A DNA stretch of 64,000 nt. Origin: Acidobacteriaceae bacterium. GTDB taxonomy: Bacteria; Acidobacteriota; Terriglobia; Terriglobales; Acidobacteriaceae. Below, in pieces: positions 15,999-24,571 of this stretch (the first letter of the stretch is position 1; each line of letters opens with the position of its first letter). The position numbers and the translations under genes were made by a program. The stretch covers positions 1-64,000 of the forward strand of contig JASHPJ010000078.1 in assembly GCA_030038195.1 (NCBI GenBank), written 5' to 3'. Under the pieces are notes generated by a model. It was not told where the DNA came from. It saw only the letters and a list, made by a program, of their open reading frames with translations, and made no database searches.

Positions 15999-17312
15999 CT
16001 AAGGATGAAGTATGGCGCGCTCCTGCGAAGCCTGCGGCGCACGCACCAGCAGCAACAGGCATGCCGTGGCGGCGAGGGGCAGCATTCCGGCGGCCACGAA
16101 CGCGGGCCGGTACGAAAAGCGATCGACCAGGATGCCGACCAGGATCGTAAAGACCGTGCTTACCATGCCGGCCGCGAATCCGCTCAGGCCGGTTACGGTT
16201 GCCACAACCTGCTGCGGGAAGAGATCGGAAGGCAGAGTCAGGCCCATGGTTGACCATGCGGCATATCCCCAGAGAGCCAGGCAGATGAGCCCCAGCGCTG
16301 CATAGGTGCTGTGAACGGTTGCCACTGGAATGCCGGCCAGGATAGGAAGACAACTAATGACGCAAATGGATGTGCGCGCCCGGATAAGCGGTACGCCTTT
16401 GCGGACCAGGTAGCCTGAGAGCAGTCCACCCAGAAAGTTGCCCAGATCGGCAGCGACGAACGGCATCCAGGCGAAGAGCGCGATCCGCTTCATGTCGAAG
16501 CCGCGCGCGTCGCTCAGGTATTGCGGAAGCCAGAAGACGTAGAACCACCAGATGGGATCAGTGAGCGCGCGGCCCAGCACGACGGCCCACACATTCCTGT
16601 CGGCAAAGAGGCTGGTCCAGCGTCCTCGTCCGGCTTTGGGCGTGGTGGTGCGCCCGCTCTGGCCGGTGCGGATGAGTTCACGCTCCTCCTGCGTCAGCCG
16701 CGGATGGCGGTCGAGCGGATGGTAGATGCGGAACCAGACGAGAAGCCATCCAAAACCAACGATTCCGGAGAATACGAAGGCCGAGCGCCAGCCAAGCCAG
16801 ATCGAAATCAGCGGGATCAGCAGCGATGCAATCGCTCCTCCTACGCTCGAGCCACTGTCAAAGATGGCTACGGCGACGCTGCGCTCCCGGTCAGGAAACC
16901 ACTCTGCAACAGTCTTGCTTGCACCGGGCCAGTTGAAGCCCTCGCCGATGCCGAGCAGGAACCGGGAAGCGGCAAAGCCGAAGGCCGATGAGACAAACGC
17001 TGTAAAGATATTGACGAGCGACCAGAAAGCGACCGCCAGGGAAAGTCCCAGCCGTGTGCCCACCGCATCGAGAACGATGCCGCCAAAAAACCAGGTGACT
17101 GCGTAGGAGATCTGGAATGCACCCAGAATCTGCGCCATCTGCGTGTGCGAGAAATGGAACTGTTGGGTGATGACCGGCGCCACAACGGAGAAGGTTTGCC
17201 GGCTGATGTAATTGGTCACGGTGGAGAAGAACAGCGTCCAGACGATCCACCAGCGGATGCGCCGGGAGCCGCGCGAAGCCTCTTGCCGGGTAACACTGCG
17301 GATAGGATTCAT
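15999..17312 (-). CDS. MFS transporter, ACS (hexuronate/organic anion) type
   Basis: This is a 12-helix permease of about 437 residues. The start at MNPIRSV (17310-17312) leaves a short basic N-terminus (RRIRWW) before the first membrane helix. The in-frame extension upstream would overlap the preceding gene. NYISRQTFSVVAPVI, then WGGIVLDAVGTRLG-like and GIGEGFNWPGASKTVAEWF segments are typical of the anion:cation symporter family (ExuT, GarP), which import hexuronates, galactarate or glucarate. The pectin- and galactoside-type enzymes elsewhere in the window are consistent with sugar-acid import, but the substrate is inferred. It follows the oxidoreductase gene by 61 bases on the same strand. 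Confidence 0.85.
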   Translation of the reverse strand: MNPIRSVTRQEASRGSRRIRWWIVWTLFFSTVTNYISRQTFSVVAPVITQQFHFSHTQMAQILGAFQISYAVTWFFGGIVLDAVGTRLGLSLAVAFWSLVNIFTAFVSSAFGFAASRFLLGIGEGFNWPGASKTVAEWFPDRERSVAVAIFDSGSSVGGAIASLLIPLISIWLGWRSAFVFSGIVGFGWLLVWFRIYHPLDRHPRLTQEERELIRTGQSGRTTTPKAGRGRWTSLFADRNVWAVVLGRALTDPIWWFYVFWLPQYLSDARGFDMKRIALFAWMPFVAADLGNFLGGLLSGYLVRKGVPLIRARTSICVISCLPILAGIPVATVHSTYAALGLICLALWGYAAWSTMGLTLPSDLFPQQVVATVTGLSGFAAGMVSTVFTILVGILVDRFSYRPAFVAAGMLPLAATACLLLLVRAPQASQERAILHP

Positions 17313-17373
17313 ATTTCTGGCGGCTCCGCACTCAAACGCGGCGCGAGCCTCGATGATGCAATTCGGTCCCGAT

Positions 17374-18801
17374 TCAAGCAGGATGGTCGAGAATCTGCTC
17401 GTGCCGTGGATCCCAATAGAGCCTTTTGCCACTCCAGTAGGACTGCGCGGTCATGATGCAGACGAGCGCATGCGAAAAGCCATGGTCGACGGTGGCGTTG
17501 GGCTGCGCGCGGTCTTGCATGGCGCGAAGCCAGTTGAGCAGATGGTCGACGTCATCATCGTCCGGGCCGAGGGAGTCTGGCGGCGGCGCGCCCGGCACAT
17601 GGACAACTTCCGCTCCGTCGCTTTGCGGGCCGACAATCGGCAACGCGTCGTACTTCGGTCCGGACTCGGCGGGATCGAATTCCTGCCGCCCGCCTTCGCG
17701 CGTAACCACGAAAAGCGAGGCTCCTTCGCCGCCATAGTTGACAATCGTGCCGTCGCGACCCTGAATCCGGGAAAAGCTCCGGTAGCTGTTTCCAAAGGTG
17801 GTCTTATAGGTGTAAAGAAAGCCCTTGGGATAGGTCACGGCGGCTACGCAGGTATCGGGGTTCTCCCGTCCGTCTTTCCAGTTGAAGATGCCTCCGCTGG
17901 CGACTACGCTCTCTGGATACGTTTCGTCTGTCCAGAGATGCACAAGGTCGCTGCCATGGCTCAGCCACTGGTCGAAGATGCCGGACGAAAAGTCACGGTA
18001 CAGCCGGAACTCGAGGTAGACGTGTGGGTCGAAGGGCCGGTACGGCTTACCGAGCAGCCAACGGTTCCAGTCGGTGTCTTCCTCGCGCAGCTTCGAGGTT
18101 CGCCCATACAGCCATTGCCGCCATTCCCCGTGCGCATCCGTCTCCATTGCTGTAGTGAGGCCCGTGTCCATGGGCTTGAAGCGCCAGCGCTCCTCGTTCA
18201 CATTCCATTCCTGCTCGATGTGAATGATCTGCCCCACTCGTCCGGAGCGAATGATATCCCGGACTGCCAGTGGATAGGGCTGGCTGCGGTGCTGCGTGCC
18301 CATCTGCACCACCTGGCTGGAATGCTTGACGAGATCGCGCGTTTCGATTGCCTCTGACAGCACATTGGCAAAAGGCTTCTCCACGTAACAATCCTTGCCT
18401 GCCTTGACCACCTCTGCGCACAGCTTTGCGTGCTGGAAGTCGCCGGTGGCAATCATCACCCCATCCAGGTCTTTGAGCGCAAGCATGCCTTCGGAATACT
18501 TGAACGGCTGTGGCTCAAGACCGAACGCCTTCTTCACCTGGGCTGCGCGCTGCTCCCTGGCCAGGCCCCATAGATCGCAAACAGCGACAGTTTCCACGGG
18601 AAACCGCTTCGCCGCGAGCTGCACCATGTGCACGTGGCCTGCGCTGCGGTCGCCGCAACCCAACTGTCCCAGGCGTATGCGGTCGTTAGCGCCAAGAATG
18701 CGCGCGTAGGAGCTTGCGCTCATGCCCGTCGCAGCCGCCGCTCCTGCCGCCTGTTTCAGGAAATTACGGCGATCCATCTGTTCCTTTGGATCCAGAGTCA
18801 T
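17374..18801 (-). CDS. Tat-exported Gfo/Idh/MocA-family oxidoreductase
   Basis: This protein of about 475 residues has a twin-arginine signal (MDRRNFLKQAAGAAAATG). The Rossmann fold follows with IRLGQLGCGDRSAGH, GVMIATGDFQHAKLC and the dinucleotide/substrate motif CYVEKPFAN (the EKP of the family). The C-terminal alpha/beta domain contains QMGTQHRSQPYP and SSGIFDQWLSHGSDLVHLW. Exported members of this family oxidise or isomerise sugars with tightly bound NAD(P). The ATG at 18801 has GGAGG 8 bases upstream. It is the first gene of the - strand pair with the MFS transporter, so it probably processes the same sugar before import. Confidence 0.88.
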   Translation of the reverse strand: MTLDPKEQMDRRNFLKQAAGAAAATGMSASSYARILGANDRIRLGQLGCGDRSAGHVHMVQLAAKRFPVETVAVCDLWGLAREQRAAQVKKAFGLEPQPFKYSEGMLALKDLDGVMIATGDFQHAKLCAEVVKAGKDCYVEKPFANVLSEAIETRDLVKHSSQVVQMGTQHRSQPYPLAVRDIIRSGRVGQIIHIEQEWNVNEERWRFKPMDTGLTTAMETDAHGEWRQWLYGRTSKLREEDTDWNRWLLGKPYRPFDPHVYLEFRLYRDFSSGIFDQWLSHGSDLVHLWTDETYPESVVASGGIFNWKDGRENPDTCVAAVTYPKGFLYTYKTTFGNSYRSFSRIQGRDGTIVNYGGEGASLFVVTREGGRQEFDPAESGPKYDALPIVGPQSDGAEVVHVPGAPPPDSLGPDDDDVDHLLNWLRAMQDRAQPNATVDHGFSHALVCIMTAQSYWSGKRLYWDPRHEQILDHPA

Positions 18802-19160
18802 TCCCACGTCCTCCAGCCTTTGAACCGGTGTTGCGGCACGCCTTGTGCTGCGCGTACCGGTCGCCTGGCAGCTTTCCATATTTTATGAATGACATTAACA
18901 TGAGATAATCTCTTTACAAAAGATAATTTTCAATTTAATTGAGAAAGTTATCTCAACTATCTTTGAATCCAAGTGATTTCCGACAGCTAATCGGTTTCGC
19001 TTCAAGTGTGTACAGAACCAAGACTGCCGAGTGGCTTTTTCCTCAAGAAAAGCCATCCGCCGCGACGAACACACTCTTTAGATGTCAAGATGTGAAGCGA
19101 AACCGCTCTAATCGGCGCGCGAGTGGAAGCGTATACTGGAACCGCATTCCAGGATCAACA
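18802..19160. promoter_or_regulatory. Divergent control region oxidoreductase / sedolisin
   Basis: GAGATAATCTC (18902-18912) is a perfect palindrome. AGATAA (18921-18926) faces TTATCT (18948-18953). This AT-rich block resembles the one at 14718-14755. The interspersed hairpin TGGCTTTT...AAAAGCCA lies at 19033-19056. An in-frame extension of the sedolisin gene through this region is judged non-coding. Confidence 0.45.
19033..19056. repeat. Interspersed palindrome, second copy
   Basis: TGGCTTTT (19033-19040) pairs with AAAAGCCA (19049-19056). The whole reads GTGGCTTTTTCCT followed by CAAGAAAAGCCA, nearly the same left half as the palindrome at 8953. Confidence 0.55.
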
Positions 19161-22100
19161 GTGCAAGGCCCCGGTTTCTTGAGATCCGCTTCGAGAAAAA
19201 TCCTGCTGGCGCTCTGTGTGCCGGCTCTAGTCGCGGCCTCTGCTGTTCGAGCGCAGAATTCCACGCCAATTCCTGCTCCCGTTGAAGGCTCTGCGCGAGC
19301 TGTCTTGCCTCAATCGCACCTGGCGCAGCTAAGTCGCGCCGTTGACCTGGGACCGCTGGACGAGGACCAGCCTCTCCAAAGCATGGTCATGCTGCTGAGA
19401 CGATCGCCGCGACAGCAGCAGGCGCTGGCGGCGCTGCTCGACAGCCAGCAGACGAGAGGCTCGGCCAATTACCACGCTTGGCTTACGCCCCAGGAGTTTG
19501 GCCGGCGCTTCGGACCGGCTGCGGAAGACCTGGAAAAGGTAGCGGACTGGCTCCAGCAAGAGGGATTCCGCATCGACAGCGTGGCGAAAAGCGGAATGTG
19601 GATCGAGTTTTCAGGAACTGCAGGACAGGTGAATACCGCGTTTCGAGCCCAGATGCGCAGGTACCGGATTGGCGGCGCACCGCACATCGCCAATCGCGCA
19701 GATCTGTCCGTTCCCGCTGCACTGGCGCCGCTGGTGCAAGGCGTAACGCTGCACGACTTTTTCAGCAAGCCAGCACTGGCGCGGCGACAAGCTGCGGGCG
19801 ATGCGCCTGTGCCGCAGATTACTGCGCCGTGGAATGGCGCGCATGCCGTGATTCCCGGCGACTTTGCGAGCATTTACGATCTCAATCCCTTGTACAAGGC
19901 GGGCTTGAACGGCGCCGGCCAGACCATTGCGATTGCAGGCGAAGCCGACATCAGCTTGAGCGATGTTGCGACCTTCCAGAAGATCTTCGGGCTGCCTGCA
20001 AATCCCCCCCAAGTGATCGATGTGGGCGCCGATCCGGGCGAGGACACGATGCAGGGATACGGGCTCGAGGCGTCGATCGATACGGAGTGGTCGTCTGCCG
20101 TGGCTCCGGGAGCAGCCATCGATCTGGTGGTGAGCGAGCCCTCTGAAACGACGGACGGTATTGTGCTCGCGGCTCTTTACATTGTGGATCATGATCTGGC
20201 GCAGATTGTGAGCGTAAGCTATGGCGAATGCGAGCAGGACCTGGGCGCGACGGGCAACGCGCTCTGGAGCAGCCTGTGGGAACAGGCGGCAGCGCAGGGC
20301 ATGAGCGTATTTGTGGCCAGCGGCGACCAGGGGGCTGTGGCATGTAATACAGACGGAGTTGACTTCGATACCGGCTACGGCCCCATGGCGGTAAACGGGC
20401 TGGCGTCCACGCCATTCGATACGGCGGTAGGCGGCACAGAATTTGAGGAAAGCGTCAATGGCGGGAGCGCATCGACGTTCTGGAATACAACCAATGCATC
20501 GAACCTGGCTTCGGTTACCGGATACATCCCCGAGATGGTCTGGAACGACAGTTGCGACGATTCCTACAATCTTTACCTGCTTCAGGAGTGCCAGATTCCG
20601 ACGCTCCCGTCATTGGCCGCAAGTGGCGGCGGTGTGAGCACGATCTATGCGACACCGTCTTGGCAGACCCTGCAGGTAACGGGGCTGAATGCTCTTGCCG
20701 GCTACAGTCTGCCGAATCAGGCCGGCGTGAGTCCGCGCGGGCTGCCCGACGTTTCGCTCGATGCCTCGGCGGATCATGACGGCTATCTCCTGTGCTTTAC
20801 AACCGACAGCGCGAGTCCCGATTGCCAGCTTGAAAATAACGCGATTGCTCCAACGACCTTTCAAAATGAAGCGGGAGGGACATCGTTTGCAGCGCCCGCG
20901 TTTGCGGGCATCATGGCGATCGTCAATCAGCAGCAGAAAAGCACGAATCCACCGTCCTCGCCGAGTCCGGCGGCCGATGGCAGGCAGGGGCTGGCCAACT
21001 ACATGCTCTACGCGCTGGCGGCGCAGGAAACCTATTCCGGCTGCAATGCCAGCGACCGCACCGATTCCTCGCAAGCGGCTCCGGCTGGATGCGCCTTCAA
21101 TGACATCACGTTTGGCGATAATGGCTCGCCACAGACATATACTTTTGCGCCGGGCGTCACCGGCTACGCAGCCGCTGCCGGCTACGACCTGGCCACCGGG
21201 CTGGGCTCGGTAGACGCGCGCAACCTGGTTACGCAGTGGACCAGCGCGGCGGGAAGCTTTCATGGCTCGGAGACCTTGCTGGCCGGCAGTTCTGGAACCG
21301 GCGTTCTCTCCGTCCAGCACGGTCAGCCAGTCTCGCTTGACGTGACTGTGCAGAAGCTCAGCGGAGATGCCACTTCGCAATCGCCGGCCGGGGACATTTC
21401 TCTGGTTGCAAGTGGAGGCACGCTTGCGGGCAGCGCCGGAGTGGCTGCCGAAGAGCTTTTGCCGGGCACCAATGGCTCGGCCAGCACGGGAGATTTCAGT
21501 ATCGGTACGCTGCCGGGCGGAAGCTATCAGCTCAGTGCGAGCTTTCCCGGAGATGGAACCTTTGCGCCGAGCACCTCCAACTCGATTCCCGTTACCGTGA
21601 CGCCGGAAAGCAGCGAGACACTGCTGAAGGTCTACACGTATACGCAAGGCTACGGGTCACCGGTGGATTTTTCCGTTCAGGTTGTGGGCGCGTCAGGGCA
21701 GGGATATCCGTCAGGCACGGTCACGCTCTTGAATGATGGAGCTGCGTTTGCGCAGATGCCATTGGGAAGCAACGGCACGGCTGGCCTGACCACTTGTCTC
21801 GAAGGGAGCGGGTTTTTCCCGCCGCCTTCCACCATGCCCTGTTTCGCGCCGGGCACCTACCAGTTCTCTGCGACGTACAGCGGCGACGCCAGCTTCACTC
21901 CCAGCCCCGCGCAGACTGCCAGCGTCACCATCCCCAAAGGGCAGCTTTTTCTATTGGGGATTGGCGCGACATCTTCGAACCCGAACCTGCTCAATCTGCC
22001 GTATACGGTCCAGATGTGGCTGCCTACGTCCCCGCCCGCCGCGCCGGCAACCGGCACGGTGCAGTTCTACCTGAACACCACGGCTCTTGGCGCACCGGTG

Positions 22101-22787
22101 CCGGTTTCCGGCAATCCGGCCCAGGCGTCGGTGCCCAATGTGATGCTTCCACAAGGTACATTTACCCTGAGCGCGAGCTACTCGGGCGACGCAAATTACA
22201 ATGCAACGTCCTTCACGGAGAATGGCTCCGCGGGAGTTCCCTTTGGATGGACCGGGTCCACAACCTCGGCCACGATCAATCCGGGGCAGACGGCTACGTT
22301 CAATTTCAATCTCAGCAACTGGAATTACAATGGCCAGGTTCCGATCGGCTGCGTGTACGGGACAAGCCCGGATCCGATTCAGCCTGTCTATGGCCCGCCG
22401 GGCGTTCAGTGCAGCGTGAGCCCCACGTCGATCGACTTAACCACTTCGGGGCAAACCGTTCCAGTGGTGGTGACCATCACCACCACCCAGCAGTCCCGGC
22501 TGGAGCCTTTCAAAAGCTTGCCGTTTACTTTGCTGCCGACGCTTGCTCTCCTGCTTTGGGGGGTACGGAAAAGACGCTGGCGCGGAACGATCGCCGGCGT
22601 GATCGCAGCCTTGACGATTGCCGCCGCGGCTTCCTGTGGCGGAGGCTCGGGTAGTTCCGCTCCAACCGGGCCGCCGGCCACGAAAGCGCTCTTCAGTCTC
22701 TATGCCCAGACGACTACCGTCATCGGTCCTGGAATCTGGGAGACAGGCTACAACGGTATCGAGCTAACCGTGAATATCAATCCATAG
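19161..22787 (+). CDS. Secreted sedolisin (S53) protease with Ig-like repeats and C-terminal membrane anchor
   Basis: This is a 1208-residue acid serine peptidase. A GTG start at 19161 with AGGA 6 bases upstream places a signal peptide (SRKILLALCVPALVAASAV) at the very N-terminus. A pro-kumamolisin activation domain (about residues 45-190) precedes the S53 domain. The catalytic Glu303 and Asp307 are in GLEASIDTEW, Ser575 is in GGTSFAAP, and the oxyanion Asp is probably in the SYGECEQDLG stretch. After about residue 690 there are bacterial Ig-like modules with repeated SYSGDANY / FPGDGTF motifs. The tail has two hydrophobic segments separated by VRKRRWR, which would anchor the protein. Such large sedolisins are common in Acidobacteriota. 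Confidence 0.85.
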   Translation: MQGPGFLRSASRKILLALCVPALVAASAVRAQNSTPIPAPVEGSARAVLPQSHLAQLSRAVDLGPLDEDQPLQSMVMLLRRSPRQQQALAALLDSQQTRGSANYHAWLTPQEFGRRFGPAAEDLEKVADWLQQEGFRIDSVAKSGMWIEFSGTAGQVNTAFRAQMRRYRIGGAPHIANRADLSVPAALAPLVQGVTLHDFFSKPALARRQAAGDAPVPQITAPWNGAHAVIPGDFASIYDLNPLYKAGLNGAGQTIAIAGEADISLSDVATFQKIFGLPANPPQVIDVGADPGEDTMQGYGLEASIDTEWSSAVAPGAAIDLVVSEPSETTDGIVLAALYIVDHDLAQIVSVSYGECEQDLGATGNALWSSLWEQAAAQGMSVFVASGDQGAVACNTDGVDFDTGYGPMAVNGLASTPFDTAVGGTEFEESVNGGSASTFWNTTNASNLASVTGYIPEMVWNDSCDDSYNLYLLQECQIPTLPSLAASGGGVSTIYATPSWQTLQVTGLNALAGYSLPNQAGVSPRGLPDVSLDASADHDGYLLCFTTDSASPDCQLENNAIAPTTFQNEAGGTSFAAPAFAGIMAIVNQQQKSTNPPSSPSPAADGRQGLANYMLYALAAQETYSGCNASDRTDSSQAAPAGCAFNDITFGDNGSPQTYTFAPGVTGYAAAAGYDLATGLGSVDARNLVTQWTSAAGSFHGSETLLAGSSGTGVLSVQHGQPVSLDVTVQKLSGDATSQSPAGDISLVASGGTLAGSAGVAAEELLPGTNGSASTGDFSIGTLPGGSYQLSASFPGDGTFAPSTSNSIPVTVTPESSETLLKVYTYTQGYGSPVDFSVQVVGASGQGYPSGTVTLLNDGAAFAQMPLGSNGTAGLTTCLEGSGFFPPPSTMPCFAPGTYQFSATYSGDASFTPSPAQTASVTIPKGQLFLLGIGATSSNPNLLNLPYTVQMWLPTSPPAAPATGTVQFYLNTTALGAPVPVSGNPAQASVPNVMLPQGTFTLSASYSGDANYNATSFTENGSAGVPFGWTGSTTSATINPGQTATFNFNLSNWNYNGQVPIGCVYGTSPDPIQPVYGPPGVQCSVSPTSIDLTTSGQTVPVVVTITTTQQSRLEPFKSLPFTLLPTLALLLWGVRKRRWRGTIAGVIAALTIAAAASCGGGSGSSAPTGPPATKALFSLYAQTTTVIGPGIWETGYNGIELTVNINP

Positions 22788-23343
22788 GCAAAGCCGAGAG
22801 CCGATGGGAGCCATTCTGGATTGCTCGACCAGCGCAAATCTCGACCAGCTCAAATGAAGCTCGGCTGTGCCGCGGAGGATACTTTCATCGTCATGTCCGG
22901 GAATGGCAACGGCGCTTCTACCTGCGCGCCTGCCCTGGGCAATATCCGGAACCCGAACTCGCATTGTCCGGCGTAGTCCGCAACGCGGGCAGGGTTTCTG
23001 TCCAGCGCTTCATGGTTGCGCAGAAAGCGCTTGGCACAGTAGACTTCTCCCCGGAAACGCAAGGTTCGAAAGCGGGAGCTGGAATTGTTTCCAGGCGGCT
23101 GCCGGAAAAAATCATCTGCAATTTGATTCCAGCGTGTTTCAAAAGCTGCTTTGCCAAAAGATTGCTTTGCATTGTCCGGCGCGTATAAACCATGGCAAGC
23201 CTGAGTTTATGAACTTTGCTGGCCACATGCGCTTATTTTGCTGGCCACATGCGCTTATTTTGATACGCTCGTTGAGAAAAACTCAGCATGGCCCGGCATG
23301 GCGTGACCGGGCCGTCCGCTTCCGCGGCTGAAAAGGAGATTCT
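22788..23343. other. Intergenic region, 556 bases, with a 22-bp tandem duplication
   Basis: No convincing gene is seen; open frames here lack ribosome binding sites and family resemblance. The notable element is a perfect tandem duplication of a 22-base unit at 23218-23261, just upstream of the thuA-like gene. Confidence 0.5.
23218..23261. repeat. Perfect 22-bp tandem duplication
   Basis: The unit at 23218-23239, containing GCTGGCCACATGCGC followed by TTATTTT, is repeated without change at 23240-23261. It lies about 80 bases before the thuA-like start and may alter promoter spacing or duplicate a regulator site. Confidence 0.8.
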
Positions 23344-24228
23344 TTGCTGCCTCTTCGAAAATCCTGTTGTTTTCTGGTCCTCGTTGCCTTGGTGCTCGTC
23401 TTCGATATCGGCCGCTCGCAGGCGCAGTCGGCCGGGAGCGCTGTGTTGCCCCCTGCTCCTCACGCGAAGGAAATTCATCTCAAGCATGTCCTGGTTATTG
23501 CCCAGACAAAAGGGTTTGAGCACGATTCCGTTTCCGACGCCATGGCGGCCATCTACAACATGGGCCACGACAGCGGCCTGTGGGACACCGAGATGCGCAC
23601 GGATACGGAGCTTTTAACGAAAAAAGATCTGGGCAGAAATGCGAAGAACCTGAACTACTTCGATCTTCTCGTTTTTGCCAGCACAACCGGCGAGCTGGAT
23701 CTGGACGCCAGCCAGAAGGCCGACATCCTGTCGTTCATCCATGACGATGGCAAGGGCTTTGTGGGCATTCATGCCGCGCTGGATACGAACTACACGTGGC
23801 CGGAGTACGGAGAGATGATCGGCGGCTGGTTTGACCAGCATCCCTGGGGCACTTTCAATGCGCCCATTATCAATGAAGCGCCCGATTTCCCGGCGGTGCG
23901 TCACTTTCCCAAGGAATTTGTGAAGTACGACGAAATCTACCAGCCCAAGGCATGGTCGCGCGATAAGGTGAACGTCCTGCTCAGCCTTGACCCCGGCAAG
24001 CTGGACTACTCCAACAACCCGCGCATTCATCGCACCGATCATGACTTTGCCGTGGCCTGGTGCAAGATGTACGGCAAGGGCCGGGTCTTTTATTCCACGT
24101 TGGGGCACACGGAGGAATCGTGGCAGGACCCGGATATTCGCAAGATGTACTTTGAAGCCATACGGTGGGCGTTGGGAATGACCGAGGGAAGCACCATGCC
24201 GCATCCACGGCCAGCCGCTACGCAATGA
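23344..24228 (+). CDS. ThuA-domain protein (trehalose-utilisation-like), exported
   Basis: This 294-residue protein begins at TTG 23344, with GGAG 5 bases upstream. A hydrophobic signal (CCFLVLVALVLVFDIG, about residues 7-24) indicates export. The ThuA fold is recognised from KHVLVIAQTKGFEHDSV, FDLLVFASTTGELDL, GKGFVGIHAALDT, WPEYGEMIGGWFDQHPW and VFYSTLGHTEESW. ThuA proteins have a glutamine-amidotransferase-like fold and are linked to sugar utilisation, often beside Gfo/Idh oxidoreductases. The reaction is not established. It stands alone between the sedolisin and the drug exporter. Confidence 0.85.
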   Translation: MLPLRKSCCFLVLVALVLVFDIGRSQAQSAGSAVLPPAPHAKEIHLKHVLVIAQTKGFEHDSVSDAMAAIYNMGHDSGLWDTEMRTDTELLTKKDLGRNAKNLNYFDLLVFASTTGELDLDASQKADILSFIHDDGKGFVGIHAALDTNYTWPEYGEMIGGWFDQHPWGTFNAPIINEAPDFPAVRHFPKEFVKYDEIYQPKAWSRDKVNVLLSLDPGKLDYSNNPRIHRTDHDFAVAWCKMYGKGRVFYSTLGHTEESWQDPDIRKMYFEAIRWALGMTEGSTMPHPRPAATQ

Positions 24229-24571
24229 GGCCAGGGCAGGATGGCAGGCGAGCGCGCGCGGAGCAGTGAGAAGCAATCGGTGGCGCCTGGTTGCGGCTGC
24301 TCCGGCGGCGCATCTGGAGAGCAGCGCTGCTTGGGAATACCTGGTTTGCCGATAAGCTCCCAATCAGCGAGCTAGAGCAATTTCACAGATGGTGTACTCC
24401 ATCTCGAATCAGAAAAACAACCGCAGATCCTTCGACTCCCTCGCGCTTTCCCTCATTGCATAAGGGAAAACACGTGGTCGCTCAGGATGACAACGCGATG
24501 AAAGAGTACAGCAACTCTGAAAATGCTATAGCCTCTTTACCCTCACCATGATGGATCAGCCCATCGTGAGC
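24229..24571. other. Intergenic region between convergent thuA-like and MFS genes
   Basis: No gene is supported. GCAGATCCTTCGACT at about 24425 and GGTCGCTCAGGATGACA at about 24477 resemble the ends of a common bacterial intergenic repeat (CCTTCGACT...CGCTCAGGATGACA), so a degenerate dispersed repeat may lie here. I see no clear terminator. Confidence 0.4.

Noticed and set aside
22867-23331. A 154-codon open frame upstream of the thuA-like gene
   Set aside because: Cys/Arg/Trp-rich, no ribosome binding site, and it runs through the tandem duplication; judged non-coding.
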